The notes under the pieces: model-generated | What the model saw: the letters and a program-made list of their open reading frames with translations, nothing else | What the model was told of the DNA's origin: nothing | Databases searched by the model: none | In this document: positions 47,368 to 56,289 of the stretch, piece by piece | Layout: each line of letters starts with the position of its first letter | How positions within the stretch are numbered: the first letter of the stretch is position 1 | NCBI RefSeq assembly: GCF_000332495.1 | Contig: NZ_AOGW02000018.1 | Location: 308,286-372,285, forward strand | Direction of reading: 5' to 3' | DNA length: 64,000 nt | Source of the DNA: Leptospira terpstrae serovar Hualin str. LT 11-33 = ATCC 700639 | GTDB lineage: Bacteria; Spirochaetota; Leptospiria; Leptospirales; Leptospiraceae | Program-made: the position numbers and the translations under genes

Positions 47368-47535
47368 CGCATAACGAACTAGACTAACCGACGTAGGCTG
47401 GCCCTGAGTCCCGGAACGGGACGTTAGGGACTGGCCACGACACTTGCGCAGGCAAGGGGAGTGCCAGAAGCCTATGTGTCGTAGACCGAGCGAGGGCGTA
47501 AGTCCCGAAGCGAAGCGGTTAGTCGCTGTTATACG
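47368..47535 (-). repeat. attC-like site 15
   Basis: Family A. Right end TTATACG. Confidence 0.88.
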
Positions 47536-47809
47536 AAGTCGCGATTTGTATAATAATTAGCAGTTTATACGTCTCAATAAATATAAAGTCTATCTGATTA
47601 TGCAAGTTTTGCAGTTATGAAATTAATTATATATTGTTAAATTAATAGTTTTTTACTTTTTCGATTTAATTGAAATCTTATTGGTTTTTGAGAATAGTTC
47701 TTTTTCGTTTTTTAAGTAACTAGTATTTTTTAACTTAATAGAAGATGCTAGTATGAATTTATTTGAAGAATTTGAAAACGAATTTAGGAAATATGTTGGT
47801 TGATTGTTT

Positions 47810-48247
47810 TTAAAAAAGCTTCATTAAATTTTTTAATGTATATTTTGATATATGGAAGAAACTATCTGAAATTCCATTGTAATTCCAGGGTTTTGATGAA
47901 ACTTCAAATGTTTCTTCTAATATGAGATAACCATTTAAATAGGATATCCAAAACTCTTTATGTTCCAGGTTAATGTAATATTCTCCACCGTAGCATTCAC
48001 GATTTTTTACTGATAATAATCTGCTTATATCATAATTCCATGTTATAGCCGAAATATCTTCAAATACGAGATAACATAATTTTATATATTTCCCATAGAA
48101 AGGTTCTAGTTCATACTCGTGATCGTGAATAATAAATACGTTAAAAAAAGGAATAAGTAATTTATTTTGATAAAATAGTAGATCTCCGAATATAGATTCA
48201 GCTGAATTGACACTTGAAATTCCGTTTTTTTTTATAAATTTTTTCAC
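47810..48247 (-). CDS. Unknown small protein (cassette 15)
   Basis: 145 aa, no signal peptide, rich in aromatic residues, predicted alternating strands and helices. Its general look (acidic, Tyr/Phe/Trp-rich, single cassette gene) resembles small immunity proteins, but no family is recognised. About 275 bp of gene-free DNA separates it from site 15. Confidence 0.5.
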   Translation of the reverse strand: MKKFIKKNGISSVNSAESIFGDLLFYQNKLLIPFFNVFIIHDHEYELEPFYGKYIKLCYLVFEDISAITWNYDISRLLSVKNRECYGGEYYINLEHKEFWISYLNGYLILEETFEVSSKPWNYNGISDSFFHISKYTLKNLMKLF

Positions 48248-48288
48248 TATTGATATCTAAATTTCTAAATTATTTAATGTAGCGATTT

Positions 48289-48451
48289 CGTATAACGAAC
48301 TAGGGGAGACGACGTTCCTCGTAGCTGAGCCTCACAGAGGCGTTAGCGTCGGCGCGTCTTCTTGCGTAGCAAGAAGCGTGACGGAGAGGAATGTGGCACA
48401 GCCCAAGCGAGGCCGTAGTGCCGAAGCGCAGCGTTTCCCCGCTGTTATGCG
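48289..48451 (-). repeat. attC-like site 16
   Basis: Family B. Inner arms GGGGAGACG and CGTTTCCCC. Apical hairpin GCCTCACAGAGGC. Confidence 0.88.
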
Positions 48452-48464
48452 CAGTATTGCATTA

Positions 48465-49070
48465 TTAAATATTTTTTAACGCATCGCATAATTCTTTTCC
48501 AACTAACTTTCCAAAATTTAAATATTCTTCAAGCTCAACTTTTTCCAAGCGAGGAGGAGTGTATTTTGAATTTTCAACAAATTCAAAGTTTAAAATTGGA
48601 TTTGTAAGAGAATAATGATAAAGATTAAAATTAATTAGTTTGTTTTGAAAGTCATTAGGATCGATGCTATCATAAAGTAGTTTAGATTGAGGAATTAAAT
48701 TATGAATATTTTGTTCATCATCTAAAAATAAATGAAGATCAATTCTTATTAGTTTGTTGTTATTAGTGTTATCAGTTAAAGTATAAATTGATTCGGAAGA
48801 GTTATTTAAAAATTTTGAAAATCCACCATATAAATTGATTTTTTTATTCGCGATTTGGCAATTTTTTAAAGAATCAATAACTCCATTGTTAATATTTCCA
48901 GATATTTTTTTGTTAGTTCTGTAAAACGGATATTCGAAATGAATAACATAATCATTAAATCTATTGTCAATTTTATTTAATTGATAAGTATTTAATTTTT
49001 TAAAAGATCTCTTTGTTATGCTGCAACTTATAAAGGATGTTAAGATTGAAATTAGAATGATGATTTTCAT
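48465..49070 (-). CDS. Hypothetical lipoprotein (cassette 16)
   Basis: 201 aa from the ATG at 49070. A longer frame starts inside repeat 17 and is rejected because the lipoprotein signal (IIILISILTSFISC) begins at 49070. Asn/Lys-rich mature part with beta-like segments. Family not recognised. Confidence 0.65.
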   Translation of the reverse strand: MKIIILISILTSFISCSITKRSFKKLNTYQLNKIDNRFNDYVIHFEYPFYRTNKKISGNINNGVIDSLKNCQIANKKINLYGGFSKFLNNSSESIYTLTDNTNNNKLIRIDLHLFLDDEQNIHNLIPQSKLLYDSIDPNDFQNKLINFNLYHYSLTNPILNFEFVENSKYTPPRLEKVELEEYLNFGKLVGKELCDALKNI

Positions 49071-49094
49071 TTTAAAGGCAGGTTTGCAATATTG

Positions 49095-49260
49095 CGCATA
49101 ACGAAATAGCGTTAACGACGTAGGCTGACCCTGAATCCCAGGATGGGACGTTAGGGACTGGCACGGAGTTTGCGGATGCAAACGAGTGACAGAAAGCCTA
49201 TGTGCCGCAGGCCGAGCGAGGGCGAAGTCCCGAAGCGAAGCGTTAATGCGCTGTTATACG
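49095..49260 (-). repeat. attC-like site 17
   Basis: Family A core with changed inner arms GCGTTAACG and CGTTAATGC, still pairing. Confidence 0.88.
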
Positions 49261-49278
49261 AAGGTTTTGGGAGTATTA

Positions 49279-49614
49279 CTAACTAACTTTTATTCCTAAA
49301 ATATCTAGCGGATTTGAATTATTTTTTAAAACGAATAGCATTCTTTGTGCTGGTCCTTGTGGAATATTTCTTCCAGATTCCCATGCCTCTACAGTTTTCT
49401 CCGAAACTCCCAGTGTGTTTGCAAAAACAGATTGAGTAAGATGTAATTTGGTTCTAATATTTTTAATATCTTTTCCTTTGAAATTAGGAAGTTTCGGAAC
49501 GGATATAGAAGTTTGTTTTAGTTTTAAGTTAGATTTTCCTTCTGAAAATTCAATAGCTTCATTCAAACCTTTATTAAGACTGTTAAACAATTTATTGTTT
49601 GATGTATTTTTCAT
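49279..49614 (-). CDS. HigA-type helix-turn-helix antitoxin (cassette 17)
   Basis: 111 aa. C-terminal HTH IRTKLHLTQSVFANTLGVSEKTVEAWESGR with the usual PxGPAQRML following, as in HigA2-like antitoxins. Overlaps toxin stop by 4 bp. Confidence 0.87.
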   Translation of the reverse strand: MKNTSNNKLFNSLNKGLNEAIEFSEGKSNLKLKQTSISVPKLPNFKGKDIKNIRTKLHLTQSVFANTLGVSEKTVEAWESGRNIPQGPAQRMLFVLKNNSNPLDILGIKVS

Positions 49615-49964
49615 AACTTCCTCCTTTCTTTTTTTAAAGCATCTTTTAGTGTTAAAGTCAACTGTCCTAAAATTTTTAGCTGTGCTTTAGATAAGTTATC
49701 TTTATCATTCTTTTCAAGTAAGGTAATGAGAAAGAGAATTTCAAACTCTTCAACATCAAGGTAGAAGACTCTGATTCCAGAACTTTTGCCTGATCCTTTC
49801 TTTTTCCACCGGACTTTTCTGATCCCGTTAGTTTCTTTAATTACAACACCAGATTTCGGATTTTCTAGTAAATGAGTTTGAAACTCTAAAAGTTCCTGAT
49901 CATCTAGTTTTGCTTTCTTCCAGAAATTATCAAAATCCGGTAAATGAACGAATAATCTTTTCAA
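49611..49964 (-). CDS. HigB2/RelE-like toxin (cassette 17)
   Basis: 117 aa. FDNFWKKAKLDDQELLEFQ, then PKSGVVIKETNGIRKVRW and SGKSSGIRVFYLD..FLITLLEKNDKDNLSKA match the HigB2/RelE toxin group, predicted to cut mRNA on the ribosome. Toxin-first operon. Confidence 0.9.
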   Translation of the reverse strand: MKRLFVHLPDFDNFWKKAKLDDQELLEFQTHLLENPKSGVVIKETNGIRKVRWKKKGSGKSSGIRVFYLDVEEFEILFLITLLEKNDKDNLSKAQLKILGQLTLTLKDALKKERRKL

Positions 49965-50058
49965 TAATCCATTAAACCCTACTCAGTAGGGGTTGTCAAG
50001 ATTTCATTTTATATTTTTTCGAGAACTTAAATTAGGAATAAAGCTTTCCCGAAACTTT

Positions 50059-50223
50059 CGTATAACGAACTAGGCTAACCGACGTAGGCTGACCCTGAGT
50101 CCCATCGGGACGTTAGGGACTGGCACGGAGCTTGCGTATGCAAGCGAGTGACAGAAAGCCTATGTGCCGCAGGCCGAGCGAGGGCGAAGACCCGAAGCGA
50201 AGTGGTTAGCCGCTGTTAGTTGC
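50059..50223 (-). repeat. attC-like site 18
   Basis: Family A. Apical hairpin GTCCCATCGGGAC. Right end TTAGTTGC opens cassette 18. Confidence 0.88.
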
Positions 50224-50327
50224 AGTGGCTAACCGTAGAGATTTTTTTTAATATGTTAATTACTAGATCCAATAATGGTCGAATTTTTACCAGAGTAACC
50301 ATAACACGCATCTGGAATAAAATTTAA

Positions 50328-50812
50328 TTACGATGCATATGGGATGTATACTGGAGGTTTGTAATCATCTGGATAGTTATATATTCTAGCTTCAGCTTTT
50401 ACTTTGGTACCAGCATTAGATTCGGAAAGCATTTCAAAGCAAATATTGATTATCTGATCTTTTTTAGCTGTAAATTTAAGTTTCATGTTATATGAAGTAG
50501 TAGTGGTAGAAGTAATAGAGCCGGCATATCTTCTGTTTTGGAAATGAAAATAGAAGAGTTCAAATTCATAATCACCTGGAGGAACTTTAAAATGTTTATC
50601 GTAACTAGGTTTGCTAATGAAGATATTCGTACCTGTTTTTTCAAGAACAGAATCAATAGGCTGTCCATTAATTTTTCTAATAATGAAGTTAGATACTCTG
50701 ATTTCTGCAGAATTAGCTTCGTCAAAAGTGTCTGAATTATTTTTTTATAAATTCCATGTGTAGCACAGTTGACTATCAATGGTAAAAGTAATGTTAATGT
50801 TTTAATGTTCAT
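50328..50812 (-). pseudogene. Lipoprotein gene with homopolymer frameshift (cassette 18)
   Basis: The ATG at 50812 starts a lipoprotein signal (TLLLPLIVNC lipobox), but the frame shifts at an A7 tract (50740-50746, T7 on the plus strand). Adding one A joins it to a frame running to TAA at 50328 that encodes SDTFDEANSAEIRVSNFI, IFISKPSYDKHFKVPPGDYE and a C-terminal DDYKPPVYIPYAS. The restored product is 161 aa. As written the first frame gives an aberrant Leu-rich 109-aa peptide. Sequencing error, decay or phase variation are all possible. Confidence 0.7.
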
Positions 50813-50868
50813 ATTATAATATATTTAATAGTTGAAAAGAACGTCAACTTATAATGAAAATTTCCATT

Positions 50869-51036
50869 GCAACTAACGAACTAGGCTACTCGACGTTTCC
50901 CGACCCTGAGTCCCGGTGACGGGACGTTAGGGGCTGGCATGTAGTTTGCGGATGCAAACGAATGCCAGGAGGGAAATGTGGCGCAGCCCAAGCGAAGCCG
51001 AAGTGCCGAAGCGCAGTGAGTAGCTGCTGTTATGCG
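50869..51036 (-). repeat. attC-like site 19
   Basis: Core GACGTTTCCC / GGGAAATGTGGCG. Inner arms GCTACTCG and GAGTAGC covary. Left end GCAACTAAC. Confidence 0.87.
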
Positions 51037-51051
51037 AAGTAAAACTGATAT

Positions 51052-51693
51052 TCAATTTAATTTATTATATATATTTAGAAGAGCTTTATATTTATTAGCA
51101 GTCATAAGCATAATCTCTTCATTTGTCAATGAATCGAATTTCTTCATATTTGAATAGGGAATCGTATCAAGAAAAGCGGAAAAATCAGAATTACATTCCA
51201 AACTTTCATTCCAAGCCAGATTTTTAGAAGAAATACAATCTTGCCTTAATTTACATGCGTTATCTAGGGGATCTTCGTATATAGGACAAGTATTGTAAAT
51301 TGTTAAATTTGGTTTATTTCTACAATAGCATCCATAATTTATGTTTGAAAAAGTATTATTCCATTCTTCTTCAAATTCCATTCTAAATTTAATATTCTTT
51401 GTTTCTGTTTTTATTTTTTCTATTAGAATTTGATATTCATCACAAAATACTGTATCATCGAAACAGATTTTTATAAGATCTTCATTGTTATTAATTTTAT
51501 TTTTACGATTTTCCTCAAATTCTTTTATTTCTTTATCTTGAGATTTCTTTTTTTCAATTTTTAAAGTTAACTTTTGGTGTTCCTTTCTTTCAATTTCTTT
51601 AATCTTTTCATCTTCTCTAAAGCTAGGGTTCACCAGATAAACAATCCAATAGAAAAATAGACCAATTGCTTCTAATACACCTAATGGATTCAT
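51052..51693 (-). CDS. Membrane-anchored protein with phospholipase-A2-like cysteine motif (cassette 19)
   Basis: 213 aa. An N-terminal hydrophobic segment (GLFFYWIVYLV) is followed by a charged coiled coil (residues ~25-75) and a Cys-rich region. That region has YGCYC and, about 20 residues later, PLDNACKLRQDC, which recall the calcium loop and the LDxCCxxHDxC helix of secreted phospholipases A2. The catalytic His-Asp is not conserved (Arg-Gln instead), so activity is doubtful. Eight or so cysteines suggest an exported domain. Assignment tentative. Confidence 0.55.
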   Translation of the reverse strand: MNPLGVLEAIGLFFYWIVYLVNPSFREDEKIKEIERKEHQKLTLKIEKKKSQDKEIKEFEENRKNKINNNEDLIKICFDDTVFCDEYQILIEKIKTETKNIKFRMEFEEEWNNTFSNINYGCYCRNKPNLTIYNTCPIYEDPLDNACKLRQDCISSKNLAWNESLECNSDFSAFLDTIPYSNMKKFDSLTNEEIMLMTANKYKALLNIYNKLN

Positions 51694-51719
51694 ATTTTTA
51701 GATTAATTTTGTTTTATTT

Positions 51720-51884
51720 CGCATAACGAACTAGACTAACCGACGTAGGCTGACCCTGAGTCCCGGAACGGGACGTTAGGGATTGGCACGACGCTTGCGC
51801 AAGCAAGAGGAGTGCCAAAAGCCTATGTGTCGGAGACCGAGCGAGGGTGCGTCCCAAAGCGAAGCGGTTAGTCGCTGTTATACG
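51720..51884 (-). repeat. attC-like site 20
   Basis: Family A. Right end TTATACG. Confidence 0.88.
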
Positions 51885-51896
51885 AAGTTTTGGATT

Positions 51897-52496
51897 TTAA
51901 TTTAAAATATATTGTGCAAGAATTTCGTATGCTTGCATAATTCCTTCATCTTTATATTCATGTAAAGGTTTAAATCTCGAATAATCAATTCCATTATGTA
52001 AATAAATGACTGAGGAAGATTTAGCTACTTTTGTTTTTGTAATATTTTCTATATTTGAAACGGATAATTCTAGAACTAATTCAAATTCGTCCGTTGTAGG
52101 AATTAAACCTAATGAAATCGTTGAAATAAATTTAATAAATTTATTATAGTTGTAGGGGTAAATTACGATTTCGTAACCAGCAACTCTGAATTTATCAATT
52201 AGATAGTAAGATACATTTTTGGATTTTATATTGTTAAGTGAATCCAGTATTACTTTATTTTTGTTTTGAAATCCTAAAAAACTCGTTCGATCAAAATATA
52301 GCGTAACTTTTTGATTTTCTTTTTTGTGTTTTTTAAAAATAGTAACGATTTTTTCATTATATGATTCATGAATTTTTATTTCAATATTTTCTTCAGATGT
52401 ATATTTGTTTAGGATTGAGAGTTCTTTAAATTCACTTTTAATAGATGTGCATTTTGAAATAGTAAATAGTATGAATATTGTAATTATTTTTCTCAT
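51897..52496 (-). CDS. Hypothetical lipoprotein (cassette 20)
   Basis: 199 aa from the ATG at 52496; the longer frame begins in repeat 21 and is rejected. Signal MRKIITIFILFTISKC gives lipobox ISKC. A possible membrane-associated stretch FIKFISTISLGLIPTTDEF lies mid-protein. C-terminus is helical. Not recognised. Confidence 0.65.
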   Translation of the reverse strand: MRKIITIFILFTISKCTSIKSEFKELSILNKYTSEENIEIKIHESYNEKIVTIFKKHKKENQKVTLYFDRTSFLGFQNKNKVILDSLNNIKSKNVSYYLIDKFRVAGYEIVIYPYNYNKFIKFISTISLGLIPTTDEFELVLELSVSNIENITKTKVAKSSSVIYLHNGIDYSRFKPLHEYKDEGIMQAYEILAQYILN

Positions 52497-52511
52497 ATTT
52501 TTCCAAAATTT

Positions 52512-52677
52512 CGTATAACGAACTAGACTAACCGACGTAGGCTGACCCTGAGTCCCGGACGGGACGTTAGGGATTGGCACGACGCTTGCGCAGGCAAGAG
52601 GAGTGACAAAAGCCTATGTGTCGTAGACCGAACGAGGGCGTAAGTCCCGAAGTGAAGCGGTTAGTTGCTGTTAGCCG
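52512..52677 (-). repeat. attC-like site 21
   Basis: Family A. Right end TTAGCCG opens cassette 21, the same terminus as cassette 11. Confidence 0.88.
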
Positions 52678-52739
52678 AAGTTCACTTCTACTAGATTTAA
52701 TTTTTTCAAATTATTTTTTTTGAAGAAATGAATAGTATA

Positions 52740-53321
52740 TCAATTACAATTGGCACTACATAAATTAATAGAATTTCGAATAAAGTCAGTAGATTCTTTA
52801 TTCTTCTTAGAAAATTCAATAATTTCTGCTGGAGTTTTAAATTGAAATTGTCCAGCTTTTGTAGTAGGCGATAGTCTTCGTTCACTAGTAACAACAAAAA
52901 GTTGAATATTATCAGAAATTACTCTCATTTCAGTGATAGTTCCGTAATCTTTATCAATTTGTTGAGCACACATAAAGCGAGCAGTATAGCTTTCATAATC
53001 GTGAAAATCAATTTGTTGTGGAGCGTTTATTAAAATGTCCGAACATTTAGATTTTGCAAGATTTAGAACAGAATTCAAAAAAGAGTAAGCGGAGCTTGTA
53101 TTTCTAAAACTTTGTTTAACGATGATCCATTCGGTATTTTGAATATTTTTATCAATTGGAATCCATTCTTTTAGCGCTTCGTTTTGATCATTTTTATCAG
53201 TTATGATCTGCCATTCTAATGATGCAGGTAGAGTTAAATTAATTGCTATGATAGGTTTTTGTTCTTTAAGAATGCTCGCGCAACCTAGAAAGAAAAGAAT
53301 AAAGGGTATTAGTTGTTTCAT
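52740..53321 (-). CDS. Cassette lipoprotein, paralogue of the one at 43880-44461 (cassette 21)
   Basis: 193 aa. The ATG at 53321 is chosen because AGGAG lies upstream and the lipobox FFLGC follows; a longer frame adds 18 unrelated residues. Strongly similar along its full length to the cassette 11 protein, with identical blocks of 10-16 residues and the same cysteines. Both cassettes also share terminal bases TTAGCCGAAGTTCAC, so one derives from the other or from a common cassette. Confidence 0.78.
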   Translation of the reverse strand: MKQLIPFILFFLGCASILKEQKPIIAINLTLPASLEWQIITDKNDQNEALKEWIPIDKNIQNTEWIIVKQSFRNTSSAYSFLNSVLNLAKSKCSDILINAPQQIDFHDYESYTARFMCAQQIDKDYGTITEMRVISDNIQLFVVTSERRLSPTTKAGQFQFKTPAEIIEFSKKNKESTDFIRNSINLCSANCN

Positions 53322-53407
53322 GGAAAATCTCCTGTGATTGTGAATTGTCTTTTTTTCTACTGATGTTATTTTCAATTGTAGTTTTTATTGTTTCGATCTG
53401 TGAATTT

Positions 53408-53573
53408 CGGCTAACGAACTAGACTAACCGACGTAGGCTGGCCCTGAGTCCCGAACGGGACGTTAGGGACTGGAACGACGCTTGCGGAAGCAAGAGGAGT
53501 GCCAGAAGCCTATGTGTCGCAGACCGAGCGAGGGCGGAAGTCCCGAAGCGAAGCGGTTAGTTGCTGTTATGCG
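53408..53573 (-). repeat. attC-like site 22
   Basis: Family A. Left end CGGCTAAC, right end TTATGCGC. Confidence 0.88.
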
Positions 53574-53582
53574 CAGTCATTT

Positions 53583-54230
53583 TTATAATAGATTTTTATT
53601 CAAAATTACTGCGGAAAATATTAACAAAAATATAGTTACCATTAGATATAAATTTGTTCGTCTTAGATAATTTCTATATTCTTTTGCAGAATAAAATAAA
53701 TTTGTAGCATCTAATCTTAATTTTCTGTCAAATTTTTCGTAAGGAATGCTAGAATTAGAAATAAGTTCATTAATTTTTCTTTTATGAAATATCAGAACTT
53801 CATTAATAGATTGTGATATTACGTTGGAAGTAAAGAATTTTTGAGTTTTTATTTCTGTAAAAATTCCATTAGCTGTAATTAGAATTTCACCTGTTTTAAA
53901 TGGAGTATAAAAATAGAAAAGATGTTTTTCGTTAAATTTTACTATAGATGCAAAACAAATATTTTCAGAGGAAGAGAAATTCCATTCTATATTTTCTTTG
54001 AATATGAAAGGGAATTTTTCAGATTTAATTCCAATAAATTCAAATCCATATGAATTAAGTATTTCTGATAAAATTTTTACTTCGGCTGGAAGTGTTGAAC
54101 TATTTTTATCGGATATCCAAGATGATTTGATATATTTGATTAGTAAGTTTCTTAGTATTTGTTTAATTAATATTAAAGTTATAAGAAGAATAAGTAATGT
54201 AATTAAGAATGTTGTTATTTTAGAAATCAT
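53583..54230 (-). CDS. Unknown two-helix membrane protein (cassette 22)
   Basis: 215 aa. Hydrophobic segments at both ends (FLITLLILLITLILI at the start, LMVTIFLLIFSAVIL near the end) bracket a ~150-residue soluble domain. A WNFSSSENICFASIV segment suggests a beta-rich core. Family not recognised. Sole gene of its cassette. Confidence 0.6.
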   Translation of the reverse strand: MISKITTFLITLLILLITLILIKQILRNLLIKYIKSSWISDKNSSTLPAEVKILSEILNSYGFEFIGIKSEKFPFIFKENIEWNFSSSENICFASIVKFNEKHLFYFYTPFKTGEILITANGIFTEIKTQKFFTSNVISQSINEVLIFHKRKINELISNSSIPYEKFDRKLRLDATNLFYSAKEYRNYLRRTNLYLMVTIFLLIFSAVILNKNLL

Positions 54231-54289
54231 CTGCGGTTTTATTTTATATTTTTATTCATATCTTATTTGAAATTCTGTTTAAATGATTG

Positions 54290-54453
54290 CGCATAACGAA
54301 CTAGGGGAGACGACGTTCCTCGTAGCTGAGCCTCGCAGAGGCGTTAGCGTCGGCGCGTCTTCTTGCGGAGCGAGAAGCGTGACGGAGAGGAATGTGGCGT
54401 AGCCCAAGCGAGGCCGTAAGTGCCGAAGCGCAGCGTTTCCCCGCTGTTATACG
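54290..54453 (-). repeat. attC-like site 23
   Basis: Family B. Apical hairpin GCCTCGCAGAGGC. Inner arms GGGGAGACG / CGTTTCCCC. Confidence 0.88.
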
Positions 54454-54462
54454 ACGTGTGGT

Positions 54463-54780
54463 TTATACACTAGCCAATGTTTTCTTCCCTTTCTTTATGA
54501 CTATTTCTCCACCTAAGGTGTGAATTAATTTAGATAGGACAAGTAAAGTTGGATTATCTTGTTTTCCACTTCTAATTTCTTGAATTACCGTGCTAGAAAC
54601 ATTTGCTTTTTTTGAAAGTTCTCTAACGGATACTTTTTGCGATTCCATAAGTTCGATTAAAGTTTCAGAAAGATTTAGAGCATCATATTCCTTTTCAAAT
54701 TTAGCTTTGAAGGATTTATCTTTCATTAAACGATCAAATGTAGATTTAGTAGTAGATGCCTTTTTTACTTCTTGTTTCAT
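54463..54780 (-). CDS. XRE-family antitoxin (cassette 23)
   Basis: 105 aa. Helix-turn-helix MESQKVSVRELSKKANVSSTVIQEIRSG, then LLVLSKLIHTLGGEIVIKKG, the pattern of antitoxins paired with Gp49/RelE-type toxins. Overlaps the toxin gene by 35 bp. Confidence 0.85.
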   Translation of the reverse strand: MKQEVKKASTTKSTFDRLMKDKSFKAKFEKEYDALNLSETLIELMESQKVSVRELSKKANVSSTVIQEIRSGKQDNPTLLVLSKLIHTLGGEIVIKKGKKTLASV

Positions 54781-55123
54781 AATCTTCCCTTCTTTTTATA
54801 GCTCTAATCTTTTCGTTTTTAGGCAGTTTATCAGTTTTCTTAACAAAAGCATTAGTAATGATTATTTTCTTCCCTTTTACAAAAAAGCAAAGAAACCTGT
54901 GAGGAATTGGTTTGAAAGCGAAAAGAGAGTCTCCTTCAAAATTGAATTTAGTTTTGTCTTTGATTTCACCAATATCAGCAAATCTTTTGAACAAAGCCAA
55001 AGTTTTAATTTTTAAATCATCTGGAAGTTCATTGAAATAATCTAGAACATCAGATTTCTCTTTTTCATCAAAATACCATTCAACAGTGAATTTTTCGCCT
55101 TTATAAGCTGTAAATTCTTTCAC
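54746..55123 (-). CDS. RelE/Gp49-superfamily toxin (cassette 23)
   Basis: 125 aa. EKSDVLDYFNELPDDLKIKT, FKRFADIGEI, DSLFAFKPIPHRFLCFF and TNAFVKKTDKLPKNEK follow the RelE-superfamily layout for toxins that regulate mRNA on ribosomes. Toxin-first. Related in style to cassette 3 but not a recent copy. Confidence 0.82.
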   Translation of the reverse strand: MKEFTAYKGEKFTVEWYFDEKEKSDVLDYFNELPDDLKIKTLALFKRFADIGEIKDKTKFNFEGDSLFAFKPIPHRFLCFFVKGKKIIITNAFVKKTDKLPKNEKIRAIKRREDYETRSKKGIYY

Positions 55124-55214
55124 TTTTTGAGTGTGCCGGAATAACGGTACAAAATCAATTCATTTTTAATTTATTTTCCCCAATTTTTGGTTCTCTGTTG
55201 GTTTTGCCACATGT

Positions 55215-55381
55215 CGTATAACGAACTAGGGGAGACGACGTTCCTCGTAGCTGAGCCTACGTAGTAGGCGTTAGCGTCGGCGCGCTTCTTGCGATCGCAA
55301 GAAAGCGTGACGGAGAGGAATGTGTCGCAGACCAAGCGAGGCCGTAAGTGCCGAAGCGCAGCGTTTCCCCGCTGTTATGCG
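55215..55381 (-). repeat. attC-like site 24
   Basis: Family B. Apical hairpins GCCTACGTAGTAGGC and TTCTTGCGATCGCAAGAA. Confidence 0.88.
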
Positions 55382-55456
55382 CTGGAAATGATTAGTAGAA
55401 ATAATTAAGATATTCAATTTTTAGTTCTCTGAGTTTTTTGTATTTGGTATAATCAA

Positions 55457-55705
55457 CTACATGTTATTGCTACCTGTGCAAATATTATTCCGCTGTATAT
55501 AGCAACTTCCTTTTGCTGAATCACAATTTTGAACATAACTTGGGGGATTAATACAAGTAGATTCACAAATGAAGAATGTTAAAACAGGATCACATTCTCT
55601 TTCTTTTTTTCTTGTTTCTTTTGATTTTCCAAAAATATCTTCCTTTTCCTTTTGGCAATTTGCAAATAGTAGCAGTAAAATTAGAATTATGTTTTTAATT
55701 TTCAT
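55457..55705 (-). CDS. Small cysteine-rich lipoprotein (cassette 24)
   Basis: 82 aa. Signal peptide ends in lipobox FANC. The mature part has six further cysteines within ~45 residues, probably disulfide bonded. No family recognised. Confidence 0.65.
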   Translation of the reverse strand: MKIKNIILILLLLFANCQKEKEDIFGKSKETRKKERECDPVLTFFICESTCINPPSYVQNCDSAKGSCYIQRNNICTGSNNM

Positions 55706-56115
55706 ATTATTTTCTTTAATATACTTATAAAGATTTGTAAAGATTATATAAATTTTCCGATAATTTTAAATGCCAGCTTTCAGGCTAGATATTTAGTTTT
55801 TTTCTTAAATAGTATTATACCAAGAGTATTGGATTTAGTGAAATATATATTTTGAAAATATTATGGAGCTATAAACAATAAATTAAAATATTTTTATGAT
55901 AACTTAGGTTTTTATAAGTTTCTGTTTTTAATTGATAACTCCGTTATTGGTAATTCTGCGAGAATAATTGGATCACATTAATTCCAATCTTAATTTAATG
56001 ATGAAGAATTTTGGTGTTGAAATCTTCAATTTTTAATTTAATAAATATCTTCTGCCAAATTTTATCATAATTAAAATTTTGCTAAGTTTTTATTCTAAAC
56101 AATTTTCATTTCTTG
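55706..56115. other. Gene-free part of cassette 24
   Basis: About 410 bp of very AT-rich DNA upstream of the small lipoprotein gene. No ORF, fossil or hairpin I can support. Confidence 0.4.
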
Positions 56116-56282
56116 CGCATAACGAACTAGGCTAATCGACGTTCCTCGTAGCTGAGCCTGCGGAAGCAGGCGTTAGCGTCGGCGCGTCTTCTTGCAGAGC
56201 GAGAAGCGTGACGGAGAGGAATGTGGCGTAGCCCAAACGAGGGCGTAAGTCCCGAAGTGCAGCGATTCGCCGTTGTTATACG
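56116..56282 (-). repeat. attC-like site 25
   Basis: Family B. Inner arms GGCTAATCG and CGATTCGCC, as in site 9. Apical hairpin GCCTGCGGAAGCAGGC. Confidence 0.88.
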
Positions 56283-56289
56283 CTGGCTG

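Noticed and set aside
49071..49181. Longer start for the cassette 16 lipoprotein
   Set aside because: It runs into the repeat and would bury the signal peptide; same reasoning applied at 52497-52580 and 53322-53375.
43657..53573. Using the duplicate cassettes 11 and 21 to prove which flanking repeat travels with the gene
   Set aside because: Neither the left nor the right pair of repeats is similar between the two, so the test gives no answer on orientation.
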